DNA from: an uncultured Alphaproteobacteria bacterium
Lineage (GTDB): Bacteria; Pseudomonadota; Alphaproteobacteria; Rhodobacterales; Rhodobacteraceae
Direction of reading: 5' to 3'
Assembly (NCBI GenBank): GCA_902576905.1
Contig: CACGWW010000002.1
Location: forward strand, 62,001 to 126,000
DNA: 64,000 bases
Part shown: positions 36,033-44,356 of the stretch, piece after piece
Layout: each line of letters starts with the position of its first letter
Numbering within the stretch: position 1 is the first letter of the stretch
The notes under the pieces: model-generated
Seen by the model: the letters and a program-made list of their open reading frames with translations, nothing else
Told to the model about the DNA's origin: nothing
The model's database searches: none
Made by a program: the position numbers and the translations under genes

Positions 36033-36803
36033 CTATTTTGGTGCCATACGGATCGCACCATCCAACCGAATTGTCTCTCCGTTGAGCATACTATTTTCTA
36101 CAATCTGGACACTTAAATCAGCAAATTCCGAGGGTGACCCCAGTCTCGGAGGAAAAGGTACCGATTTACCCAAGGCATCCTGAACATCCTCTGGTAAGCT
36201 TCGTAACATAGGCGTACTAAAGAGACCTGGCGCAATTGTAACTACCCTAATTCCATCCTGGGCTAAATCACGCGCCATTGGTAATGTCATTCCAACAACA
36301 CCCCCCTTAGAGGCTGAGTAAGCAATCTGTCCGATTTGACCATCGAAAGCAGCAACTGATGCTGTATTAATTATAACGCCTTTTTCTTGATCATCGCTTA
36401 ACACGGCATTCTGTTCTGACATCCCCAAAGCACTTTGAGACGCAACGTTAAAAGTACCAATTAGATTTATACGTATTGTTTTATCAAATAATTCAAATTG
36501 ATGGTTTCGACCCTTGGAAACTGTTTTTTGAGAAAAACCGATACCTGCGCAATTTACACAAACGCTTTCCTGCCCATTTCTCTCTCTTATTGAACTAAGG
36601 CCGTCCGCCACTGATTGAGGGTCAGATACATCTACCTTCTTAAAAGTAACTCCATGCTGACTTGCAACTTTTGACCCTTCATCTTCATTCATATCGAAGA
36701 CTGCAACTTTTGCTCCTAAAGAAACAAATTTTTCGACGACAGCTAAGCCCAGTCCAGATGCGCCTCCGGTAACTAGTACTGCTGTATTTTCCGAAATTTT
36801 CAT
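36033..36803 (-). CDS. SDR, 3-hydroxyacyl-CoA dehydrogenase type 2-like
   Basis: A 256-residue short-chain dehydrogenase. The NAD site is [16 protein letters not shown] (~11-26), the catalytic Ser/Tyr/Lys are in [24 protein letters not shown]. The AAFDGQIGQ and [13 protein letters not shown] pieces mark the type 2 3-hydroxyacyl-CoA dehydrogenase (HSD10) group, acting on branched hydroxyacyl-CoA such as 2-methyl-3-hydroxybutyryl-CoA in isoleucine breakdown. It overlaps the thiolase by four bases, which would take the next step. Confidence 0.9.
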   Translation of the reverse strand: MKISENTAVLVTGGASGLGLAVVEKFVSLGAKVAVFDMNEDEGSKVASQHGVTFKKVDVSDPQSVADGLSSIRERNGQESVCVNCAGIGFSQKTVSKGRNHQFELFDKTIRINLIGTFNVASQSALGMSEQNAVLSDDQEKGVIINTASVAAFDGQIGQIAYSASKGGVVGMTLPMARDLAQDGIRVVTIAPGLFSTPMLRSLPEDVQDALGKSVPFPPRLGSPSEFADLSVQIVENSMLNGETIRLDGAIRMAPK

Positions 36804-37978
36804 GGCCTTTCTATAGCCATAGCTAGACCCTCACCACCGCCTAAACAAATAGCCGCGACACCTTTTTTCAAATTTCTTTTTTCTAATGCATTAAGTAAAG
36901 TTACTAAAATTCTAGCTCCCGACGCTCCTATCGGATGCCCCAAAGCGCATGCGCCACCATTAACATTTATCTTTTCTCTAGGAATGTTTAATTCCTTCAT
37001 AAAACCCATAGGGACAACCGCAAAAGCCTCATTTACTTCCCATAAATCAACTTCATCTGTTGACCATCCTACTTTTTCCAACAACTTCTTAGCGGCTGGG
37101 ATAGGTGCTGTGGTAAACATACCAGGCTTGTGGGCGTGGACAGTATGCCCCAAAATAGTAGCTCGTACAGGAAGCGAAAGCTCGTTAGCTCTTTCTTCCG
37201 AGCTAATTAATAGTGCGGCTGCTCCATCTGAAATTGAAGAAGAGTTAGCCGCAGTAACGGTTCCATCTTTTTTGAATGCAGGTTTTAAGTTTGGAATTTT
37301 TTCTGGTTGTGCATTCTTAGGTTGTTCGTCTTCTTTAATGGTAATATCACCTTTTCTTGTTTTAATCGTCACCGGTGAAATTTCTTTATCAAAAGCATTT
37401 TCTTTTTGAGCACTTAGAGCATTATTTAACGAACCAATGGCATACTCATCTTGCTGGTCTCTCGTAAATTGAAATAACTCAGCTGTATCCTCTGCGTATG
37501 TGCCCATCAATCTTCCAGGCTCGTAAGCATCTTCCAATCCGTCTAGGAACATGTGGTCATACATTTGTTGATGACCGACACGCGCGCCAACTCTCATTTT
37601 TGGAGAAAGATAAGGAGCATTTGTCATGCTCTCCATTCCCCCCGCTGCCACCAATTCATTTGTTCCAGCTTTAATTTGGTCATGCGCGTATATAATAGAC
37701 TTTAAACCGGATCCACACATTTTATTCAATGTCACAGCAGGAACGTTTTCGGAGAGGCCCGCTTTAAACGATGCCTGTCTAGCTGGAGCTTGCCCTTGAC
37801 CGGCAGACAAAACATTGCCCATGATAACTTCGTCTATACTTTCTTTTTTAACACCAGCATTTTCTATTGCGCCTTTTATCGCAGCGCCACCTAACTCGGG
37901 CGCTGTTGCTTGGCTCATTTCTCCATGAAAGCCTCCCATTGGTGTTCTTGAAGCCCCAACAATAACTACTTTTTTCAT
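36800..37978 (-). CDS. Acetyl-CoA acetyltransferase (thiolase)
   Basis: A 392-residue thiolase. The nucleophilic Cys is in NKMCGSGLKS (~residue 88), the His in GACALGHPIGASGARI and the second Cys in AICLGGGEG. The N-terminal ASRTPMGGFHGEM fits biosynthetic-type acetoacetyl-CoA thiolases. Paired with the HSD10-like gene by a four-base overlap, it can cleave 2-methylacetoacetyl-CoA or acetoacetyl-CoA. Acetoacetate is also made by HMG-CoA lyase and by the carnitine BKACE, so it may serve those routes after activation. Confidence 0.93.
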   Translation of the reverse strand: MKKVVIVGASRTPMGGFHGEMSQATAPELGGAAIKGAIENAGVKKESIDEVIMGNVLSAGQGQAPARQASFKAGLSENVPAVTLNKMCGSGLKSIIYAHDQIKAGTNELVAAGGMESMTNAPYLSPKMRVGARVGHQQMYDHMFLDGLEDAYEPGRLMGTYAEDTAELFQFTRDQQDEYAIGSLNNALSAQKENAFDKEISPVTIKTRKGDITIKEDEQPKNAQPEKIPNLKPAFKKDGTVTAANSSSISDGAAALLISSEERANELSLPVRATILGHTVHAHKPGMFTTAPIPAAKKLLEKVGWSTDEVDLWEVNEAFAVVPMGFMKELNIPREKINVNGGACALGHPIGASGARILVTLLNALEKRNLKKGVAAICLGGGEGLAMAIERP

Positions 37979-37991
37979 GTAATCCCCCTAT

Positions 37992-39218
37992 CTAATCAAA
38001 TGTTCTTTGGTCGTCTATTACCTTTCCATCATTGGGAAGAGTGCCTGGCGACACAATTTGCACTTCACCTTTGAGTTTAAGTATCTCTTTTATAATAGGA
38101 TCATAGTCCTTATTTGTTTCTCCTTCAATCTCTAAAAGAACTGACATAACGTCATTATTATCACTCCGGTTTACATTGACCCTGGCCTTTTTAATTTCAG
38201 GAGATCTTGCCACTAAATCAGCTACTTGTTCAGGTCTCACAAACATCCCTTTAATTTTTGTTGTTTGATCGGCTCTTCCGCGCCAACCAACTATTCGAAC
38301 ATTTGTACGACCACATTCACTTTTTCCAGGGGCTACAGCCGACAAGTCCCCTGTTGCAAACCTAATCAATGGATAATCCGGGTTCAATGAGGTAACTAGG
38401 ACCTCCCCAATTTCACCGTCTGAAACAGGATCACCTGTACCTGGTGTAACTATTTCAACAATTACACCTTCATCAACAACCATTGGAGCGTCTGGTAACG
38501 TCTCATATGCAACATTACCTAGATCTGCAGTTCCATAGTTTTGCAAACATATAATATCCCTATCCTTATAATTTTGCCTTGTTTTTGGGAAAAGAGGCCC
38601 TCCCCCTACTAATGCTTTTTTAATTTTGGAAAGGTCCAATCCCAGCTCATCTCCCTTATCTAAAATTATTTGCAAAAAATCAGGTACACCAATGTATGCC
38701 GTCACACCGATCTCGCTTGCAGCCCGAGCTTGTAATTCCGTTTGCCCAGTTCCTGCGGGAAAGACCGTTGCCCCCACTGCCAAGATACCTTGCTCACTCA
38801 ACATGCCAGCTGGCGTGAAATGATAGGAGAAACAGTTTTGTACAATGTCACCTTTTCCTATTCCAGCTGCATTCAGTGCTCTCGCGGATCGCCACCAATC
38901 TTTTTTTACCATGCCGGGCTCATAAATTGGTCCAGGTGATTGAAAAATTTGATTCAAATCATGCACAGTTCCAGAAATCAAACCGCCCAATGGAGGATTT
39001 TCAGCCTGTAACCGCACAAGTTCGCTTTTCCTTAAAACAGGTAATGTTCTTAGATTGTCTATTGATGTAACTTCTTGGTGATTTACATCGTTCAATATTT
39101 TGCTAAACGCCTCGGAGTTCTCTTTGGCATTTTGTATTTGTAATGGCAGTTGCTTGGATAAATCAGTCGACCTTTCGTCATGGGATCGCGTTTCTAAATT
39201 ATCGTAATACTTAGTCAT
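37992..39218 (-). CDS. Phenylacetate-CoA ligase (PaaK)-like adenylate-forming enzyme
   Basis: A 408-residue AMP-forming CoA ligase of the PaaK type. Seen: LPVLRKSELVRLQ in the N-terminal region, the CoA/AMP region NYGTADLGNVAYE (~235-247), GEIGEVLVTSLNPDYPLIRFATGDLSA and VGWRGRADQTTKIKGMFVRP near the C-terminal domain. The acid it activates is not known; PaaK relatives act on aromatic or short carboxylic acids. It lies between livF and the thiolase in one operon, so it may activate an acid brought in by the adjoining importer. Confidence 0.85.
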   Translation of the reverse strand: MTKYYDNLETRSHDERSTDLSKQLPLQIQNAKENSEAFSKILNDVNHQEVTSIDNLRTLPVLRKSELVRLQAENPPLGGLISGTVHDLNQIFQSPGPIYEPGMVKKDWWRSARALNAAGIGKGDIVQNCFSYHFTPAGMLSEQGILAVGATVFPAGTGQTELQARAASEIGVTAYIGVPDFLQIILDKGDELGLDLSKIKKALVGGGPLFPKTRQNYKDRDIICLQNYGTADLGNVAYETLPDAPMVVDEGVIVEIVTPGTGDPVSDGEIGEVLVTSLNPDYPLIRFATGDLSAVAPGKSECGRTNVRIVGWRGRADQTTKIKGMFVRPEQVADLVARSPEIKKARVNVNRSDNNDVMSVLLEIEGETNKDYDPIIKEILKLKGEVQIVSPGTLPNDGKVIDDQRTFD

Positions 39219-39225
39219 AAAAGCT

Positions 39226-40044
39226 TTATAGCCACCTCTTTCTACGACGATATGAACGCGTTTCTTTAAATGAGCTTCGACCCTCTTCAGACATACCCAA
39301 ATAAAATTCTTTTACATCAGGATTTTCTCGCAGTTCTTTAGCAGGACCGTCCATGACAACCCTTCCGCTTTCTAAAATATAGCCTTTGTGCGCATATTTT
39401 AGCGCTACATTTGTATTCTGTTCTGCCAGCAGAAACGACACATTTTCTTTTTCGTTCAATTGCTTAACAATTTCAAAAATTTCTTCAACCAGCTGAGGTG
39501 CAAGCCCCATGCTTGGTTCATCTAATAAAATAGTTTCTGGGGTAGACATAAGTGCCCGTCCTATAGCACACATTTGCTGCTCACCACCCGAGGTGTATCC
39601 CGCCAGTGATTTTCTTCTCTCTCTCAAACGAGGAAAATAATTATACACAAGTTCAAGGCTGTCCTTTAGTTCGGACGAGTTTATTTTACGAGTGTAGGCC
39701 CCAGTAAGTAGATTTTCTTCTACCGTAAGATGTTCAAAGCAATGACGCCCTTCCATAACTTGAATAACGCCCATTTTTACCATATCAGCGGGATTAAATT
39801 CATTTATATTCTCGCCATTGTAGTTAATTGATCCTTTTGTAACCTCACCACGTTCAGACTTTAGTAAGTTGGATATTGATTTCAAAGTTGTGCTTTTACC
39901 TGCTCCATTACCTCCTAAGAGTGCCGTAATGCCACCTTTCTCGACCGACAGGCTAACCCCTCTTAAAACTAAAATAATGTTGTTATAGACTACCTCTATG
40001 TTACTTACATCTAGAACAGTTTCGGCGCTTTTTTCATCAAACAT
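39226..40044 (-). CDS. livF: Branched-chain amino acid-type ABC transporter ATPase LivF
   Basis: A 272-residue LivF-type ATPase. Walker A is GGNGAGKSTTLK, the signature YTSGGEQQMCAIGRAL and Walker B ILLDEPSMGLAP. The motif MEGRHCFEHLTVEENL is the LivF form of the Q-loop region, and the basic C-terminal tail (SYRRRKRW) is an extension. It is separated from livK by a hairpin. With LivG, LivH, LivM and LivK it forms an importer whose substrate need not be an amino acid. Confidence 0.9.
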   Translation of the reverse strand: MFDEKSAETVLDVSNIEVVYNNIILVLRGVSLSVEKGGITALLGGNGAGKSTTLKSISNLLKSERGEVTKGSINYNGENINEFNPADMVKMGVIQVMEGRHCFEHLTVEENLLTGAYTRKINSSELKDSLELVYNYFPRLRERRKSLAGYTSGGEQQMCAIGRALMSTPETILLDEPSMGLAPQLVEEIFEIVKQLNEKENVSFLLAEQNTNVALKYAHKGYILESGRVVMDGPAKELRENPDVKEFYLGMSEEGRSSFKETRSYRRRKRWL

Positions 40045-40064
40045 TTCTTAACCCTTTTTTTAAA

Positions 40065-40088
40065 GTCCTGGCTCAAATGAGCCAGGAC
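40065..40088 (-). terminator. Strong hairpin directly behind livK
   Basis: Perfect 11-base arms 40065-40075 and 40078-40088 with a two-base loop. On the minus strand only TTT follows before an A-run, so it is a weak terminator and more likely a 3'-end mRNA stabiliser or attenuator between livK and livF. Confidence 0.8.
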
Positions 40089-40102
40089 CAAGATACTAAT
40101 GC

Positions 40103-41392
40103 TTAGTTACAGGTCTGAGTAGTCCAACCAGCATTATTTGACGCGTACTGAGCTGCAGCTTTTGTCAACATTTCTTGAGCAATATCCTTCATCGGATCAA
40201 TCGCATCAGTGATTTTCACCCACTTTGATCCATCCCATTGCTGAATAAATGCTGCGCCAGCTCCTTCGTGGTCCTTACAAGATCCCACAATCGGAGCAAC
40301 CATTCCTGCGAAACCAAGTTCTTTTAGTCGTGCTTCATCAAGAACAAAGTTTTCAAGACCAATTCTCATGTCCTCACCAGTAATTTCCTTTTTACCGGTG
40401 ATATCTTGAGCAGTCTTTATGGCCTCCGCAATTAGAGCAGCGTTCCACAATGCTCTATTGTAAAGAACTGTGCCAGGACCTTCAGAACCTGTCTTTGTGA
40501 TACCTTTGCTGACGACGTACTTGATAACATCTTGAACGGCTGGAAAGTCAGTACCTGTGGCGTTGAAAGTTGCACCTTTGTAACCTTTTCCTGCTTCTCC
40601 AATTGGTCCAAGGTCAACGTCTCCTGCTGACCACCAGTTACCAACAAACCTGTCTAAGGGATATCTAGATTTAATCGCCGCTTTAACAGCAGTTGGATTC
40701 ATAACACCCCAACCCCACATGATCATCCAGTCAGGCTTCTCTTTTCTAACTGTCAACCAGTGTGATGATTGATTTTGTGCATCCTTACCAGCAACAGGTA
40801 GCAAAAAGTATTCAAACCCAAATTTTGGCGCTAGTTGTTCCAGAACGGGGATAGGCTCACGTCCATATCCACTTTCTAAGAATATAAAGCCAATTTTCTG
40901 ATCCTTTAAACCTGTCTGACTATCGATGTACTTCAAAATTGATGTCATCTGCGAAAAGTAAGATGTTGGGTAATTGAAAGCCCAAGGAAACGTCTCACCT
41001 TTTGCCGCTGCTGACAAACCGTATCCCATTGTCAAGATTGGTGTTTTGTCTTCAGGTGCCTTTGCCAAAATTTGAAGTGTAATCCCTGTGGAGTTCGGAG
41101 TATGCACTAAAGGATTTTTTCCTCGGTATGATTCATAGCACTCGACGCCTTTTTCAGCCTTGTAGCCAGTCTCACACTCTTCTACTTTTATCTTTACCCC
41201 ATTGATACCACCATCACGCTCATTAAGCATTGTTAAATAGTCTACAAAACCGTTAGCGTTTTGCGTACCGTTAGCCGCAAAAGGACCAACCCGGTAAGTC
41301 ATAACGGGCACTAGCAAATCTCCAAAGCTCATTCCCACTGTTGTAATTAAAGTACTTACAGCGACGAAAGCACTTATAATTGTTTTTTTCAT
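40103..41392 (-). CDS. LivK-type periplasmic substrate-binding protein
   Basis: A 429-residue type 1 periplasmic binding protein. The signal peptide is MKKTIISAFVAVSTLITTVG, then a mature part starting near LLVPVMTYRVGPFAANG. The N-terminal YRVGPFAANGTQNANGFVDYL differs from classical LivK and is the form I associate with clusters that also hold CoA ligases, so the ligand may be a carboxylic acid. I chose ATG 41392 behind GGGAGAA; the TTG at 41407 lies within that ribosome site. Hairpins flank the gene on both sides. Confidence 0.88.
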   Translation of the reverse strand: MKKTIISAFVAVSTLITTVGMSFGDLLVPVMTYRVGPFAANGTQNANGFVDYLTMLNERDGGINGVKIKVEECETGYKAEKGVECYESYRGKNPLVHTPNSTGITLQILAKAPEDKTPILTMGYGLSAAAKGETFPWAFNYPTSYFSQMTSILKYIDSQTGLKDQKIGFIFLESGYGREPIPVLEQLAPKFGFEYFLLPVAGKDAQNQSSHWLTVRKEKPDWMIMWGWGVMNPTAVKAAIKSRYPLDRFVGNWWSAGDVDLGPIGEAGKGYKGATFNATGTDFPAVQDVIKYVVSKGITKTGSEGPGTVLYNRALWNAALIAEAIKTAQDITGKKEITGEDMRIGLENFVLDEARLKELGFAGMVAPIVGSCKDHEGAGAAFIQQWDGSKWVKITDAIDPMKDIAQEMLTKAAAQYASNNAGWTTQTCN

Positions 41393-41411
41393 AACGTTTT
41401 CTCCCAAATAT

Positions 41412-41425
41412 TGTGGCGAGCCACA
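41412..41425 (-). other. Short perfect hairpin upstream of the livK ribosome site
   Basis: Six-base arms 41412-41417 and 41420-41425 with a two-base loop, seven bases upstream of the GGGAG that serves livK. It may mark an RNA processing site or influence translation of the binding protein. Confidence 0.5.
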
Positions 41426-41434
41426 TTTATTTAT

Positions 41435-41468
41435 GGGCCTTGTTTATTTACATAGAAAGGCAAGGCCC
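41435..41468 (-). other. Inverted repeat between livM and livK
   Basis: Perfect GGGCCTTG / CAAGGCCC arms at 41435-41442 and 41461-41468, loop of 18 bases, in the 104-base gap between the livM stop and livK. There is no T-run behind it. It probably shapes differential expression of livK within the operon. Confidence 0.55.
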
Positions 41469-41496
41469 AAAATGCCAATCTATGCTTCTCTAAATT

Positions 41497-42585
41497 TTAA
41501 TAGGGGAAGGGCCAGAGCCTTAACTTTTGTTTAGCAATTTGCCAAATTCGAGCTAAACCATGCGGTTCCACTATTAAAATAACGACCATCACTACACCTA
41601 AGAGTATTGTAGTGAAATTCTCCATCACAAATGCATCTATACCAAATACAGATTTCCCGTATTCCTTTAGAATTACTGGTATAACCCACACCAATATAGC
41701 TCCAAAATAGCAACCTGTTATAGACCCAAGCCCCCCAATTATGACCATAAATAAGTATGTAAAACTATGGTTGATATCGAAGCTTTCAACTTCGGCAGCC
41801 CCAAGCCAAAAGAATACCATCAGCGCACCAGAAATACCAATATAGAAGGACGAAAATGCAAAAGCCGATAATTTCGCCGTTAGAGGACGTACTCCAATTA
41901 GCTCGGCGGCAATATCCATGTCTCTTATCATCATCCAGGACCGCCCGATTCTTCCTCTGATAACGTTGGATGCTAACCAAGTCAAAACAACGAGGAACCC
42001 TAGACATACAAAATATCTTGTTAATGGTTCAGACTTCGCACCGGTTAGAACGATCCCGAACATTTCCTTGTAAGGGACTTCAATTGCACCGCTGATATTA
42101 TAGTTGTACAACCACGGTATTCTTATAAAAGCCCACTCTAAGAAAAACTGCGCAGCCAGAGTTGCCACCATAAGATAAAAGCCTTTAATCCTCAAAGAAG
42201 GAAGTCCAAATATCGTGCCTACAAACGCAGTCACGACCCCAGACAACACTACACATATCAACGCATTGAGGTCTGGGAAAATCGTCATTATCTTATAACA
42301 ACTATAGGCTCCTACCCCCATAAAAGCAGCGGTTCCCAAAGAAATTTGCCCAGCAAAGCCTAGTAAAATATTCAAACCCAAAGTTGTTATGGTAAAAATA
42401 ACCACCGGTATCATCACCGCGGACATAGTAAAATCCCAAGAAAGTCCGGGCAGTCCAAAAATAGGTATCAAAACAAAAGCTAAAAGTGCCGCAATTGCTA
42501 TACCTATTTTATCCTCAAATATCGGAAATGCCGCTAATTCTTCTTTATATTTTGATTTAAATTGACCTGTTTCTCTAAAATACAT
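41497..42585 (-). CDS. livM: LivM-type ABC transporter permease
   Basis: A 362-residue permease with roughly nine to ten hydrophobic segments. Signatures are LNILLGFAGQISLGTAAFMGVGAY (positions ~75-98) and YLFMVIIGGLGSITGCYFGA (~272-291), both typical of LivM. The N-terminal 30 residues are a soluble leader (FRETGQFKSKYKEELAAFP). It follows livH by three bases. It forms the channel with LivH. Confidence 0.92.
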   Translation of the reverse strand: MYFRETGQFKSKYKEELAAFPIFEDKIGIAIAALLAFVLIPIFGLPGLSWDFTMSAVMIPVVIFTITTLGLNILLGFAGQISLGTAAFMGVGAYSCYKIMTIFPDLNALICVVLSGVVTAFVGTIFGLPSLRIKGFYLMVATLAAQFFLEWAFIRIPWLYNYNISGAIEVPYKEMFGIVLTGAKSEPLTRYFVCLGFLVVLTWLASNVIRGRIGRSWMMIRDMDIAAELIGVRPLTAKLSAFAFSSFYIGISGALMVFFWLGAAEVESFDINHSFTYLFMVIIGGLGSITGCYFGAILVWVIPVILKEYGKSVFGIDAFVMENFTTILLGVVMVVILIVEPHGLARIWQIAKQKLRLWPFPY

Positions 42586-42588
42586 TGA

Positions 42589-43545
42589 TCAAACCCTCTC
42601 TATAATCTTGTCTCCAAACAAACCCTGTGGCTTGAACAAGAGAAATCCAAGTGCAATGAAATACGCGAACCAACCTTCTACACCACTGCCAAGCAGAGGC
42701 CCCCAGTAAATTTCAAATATCTTCTCGCCTATGCCTATCATTAGCCCACCGACAATGGCACCGGGAACAGACGTAAATCCCCCAATGATAAGAACTGGTA
42801 ATGCTTTGAATCCAATTATCTGTAGGGCAAAAGATACGTCGGACCTAGCACCCCAAAATATTCCAGTTACTAGAGCCACGACGCCAGCGACAAACCACAC
42901 TATGACCCATATTTGGTTCAAGGATATGCCAACGGAAAGTGCTGCTTGATGATCATCGGCTACCGCTCTTAACCCTCTACCAATCTTTGTGCGACTAAAA
43001 AAGAGCCCCAAGCAAACAATAAGTATAACTGCTACCACGGCTGCTGAAATATCCAGTAGGTCAAAATAAACTCCCCCTCCAAACATTGGCCATTCAAAAC
43101 TCCCAGTAGGTATCCCCAATTCTTTGTGTATCATTGAACTAGGACGTCCACCAAAAATCCACTGAGCGGCACCAATTATAATAAAACTTAACGCGACAGT
43201 GGACATGAAAAGAATGTTTCCATCCGTATTTACCAACTTTCGTAAGATTAATCGCTCAATTAGCCAGGCAAGCCCATAAAACATAATTAATACGAGCACT
43301 ACGCTTATCCAAGCGGGGACTCCCATTTTGTAAAAGCTGATCAAAGCTAGGGCTGCCAAAACTACCAATATTGGCTGCGCAAAGTTAAAAACGCCCGATG
43401 CTTTGAATATCAAAACAAATCCGAGTGCTATCAAACCGTATAAGGTTCCACTCACAAAGCCGTCCCATAGCGCCTGAAAAAACAAATCAGGTAGTCCAAT
43501 CATTTCGGCGAATGGTGTAATAAAAATTCCAGTTAATAGATCCAT
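42589..43545 (-). CDS. livH: LivH-type ABC transporter permease
   Basis: A 318-residue permease with repeated hydrophobic helices. LivH signatures are SGTLYGLIALGFVLIFKASGVFNFAQ, here starting near residue 33, GRGLRAVADDHQAALSVGI on the cytosolic loop, and IIGGFTSVPGAIVGGLMIG near the end. The start shares one base with the livG stop, so translation is coupled. Substrate as for LivK. Confidence 0.92.
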   Translation of the reverse strand: MDLLTGIFITPFAEMIGLPDLFFQALWDGFVSGTLYGLIALGFVLIFKASGVFNFAQPILVVLAALALISFYKMGVPAWISVVLVLIMFYGLAWLIERLILRKLVNTDGNILFMSTVALSFIIIGAAQWIFGGRPSSMIHKELGIPTGSFEWPMFGGGVYFDLLDISAAVVAVILIVCLGLFFSRTKIGRGLRAVADDHQAALSVGISLNQIWVIVWFVAGVVALVTGIFWGARSDVSFALQIIGFKALPVLIIGGFTSVPGAIVGGLMIGIGEKIFEIYWGPLLGSGVEGWFAYFIALGFLLFKPQGLFGDKIIERV

Positions 43546-44327
43546 CAGTGTGCTACTCCTAAATATGCGTCAATGACAGACTGGTTGGATTGAACCTCTT
43601 TTGGTGTACCATCGGCAAGCATCTTTCCATAATCTAGAACAACTACTCGGTCCGCAAGATCCATCACAACTGCCATATCGTGTTCTATCAGAGCTATTGT
43701 CGTTCCAAACTCTTCATTTACGTCAATAATAAAACGCGACATGTCTTGCTTTTCTTCAACATTCATCCCTGCCATTGGTTCATCTAAAAGAAGCAAATCA
43801 GGCTCCATTGCTAGTGCCCTTGCTAACTCAACCCTTTTTTGTAGACCGTAGGGAAGTGACCCAACTGGTGATTTTCTAATATGATTGATCTCTAGGAAAT
43901 CTATAATTTCCTCGCACCGTTTCCTATGCTTAACTTCTTCCTCAATTGCAGGACCGTACCTTAAAAGTTGCCAAAAGAAATTCTTACTCATTTGAAGCTG
44001 TCTCCCAGTCATAACATTTTCTATGGTCGTCATCCCCTTAAAAAGTGCAATGTTCTGGAAGGTTCTGGCGATACCCGTTTTTGCAACCTCATATGGTTCC
44101 ATCGAAGGTCTTTTTTCTCCCCTAAACCATATTTCTCCCTCTTGGGGATGATAAAAACCATTGATGACATTTAGCATCGACGACTTTCCTGCTCCATTTG
44201 GACCAATTATCGCTCTTATTTCTCCCTCTTGGATATCGAAAGAAACATCTTGAATAGCTATAACACCTCCAAACCTGAGGTTGATGTTTTTAACTTCCAT
44301 CATCACCTTTTTTTGTTCACTAGACAT
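43545..44327 (-). CDS. livG: LivG-type ABC transporter ATPase
   Basis: A 260-residue LivG-type ATPase. Walker A is GPNGAGKSSMLN, the Q-loop region RTFQNIALFKGMT, the signature SLPYGLQKRVELARAL, Walker B LLLLDEPMAGM and the switch His in LIEHDMAVV. It starts 29 bases after the CoA ligase gene and shares a base with livH. Confidence 0.93.
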   Translation of the reverse strand: MSSEQKKVMMEVKNINLRFGGVIAIQDVSFDIQEGEIRAIIGPNGAGKSSMLNVINGFYHPQEGEIWFRGEKRPSMEPYEVAKTGIARTFQNIALFKGMTTIENVMTGRQLQMSKNFFWQLLRYGPAIEEEVKHRKRCEEIIDFLEINHIRKSPVGSLPYGLQKRVELARALAMEPDLLLLDEPMAGMNVEEKQDMSRFIIDVNEEFGTTIALIEHDMAVVMDLADRVVVLDYGKMLADGTPKEVQSNQSVIDAYLGVAH

Positions 44328-44356
44328 GCTCTGTTAAATCCCTTTTTATTTAATTA

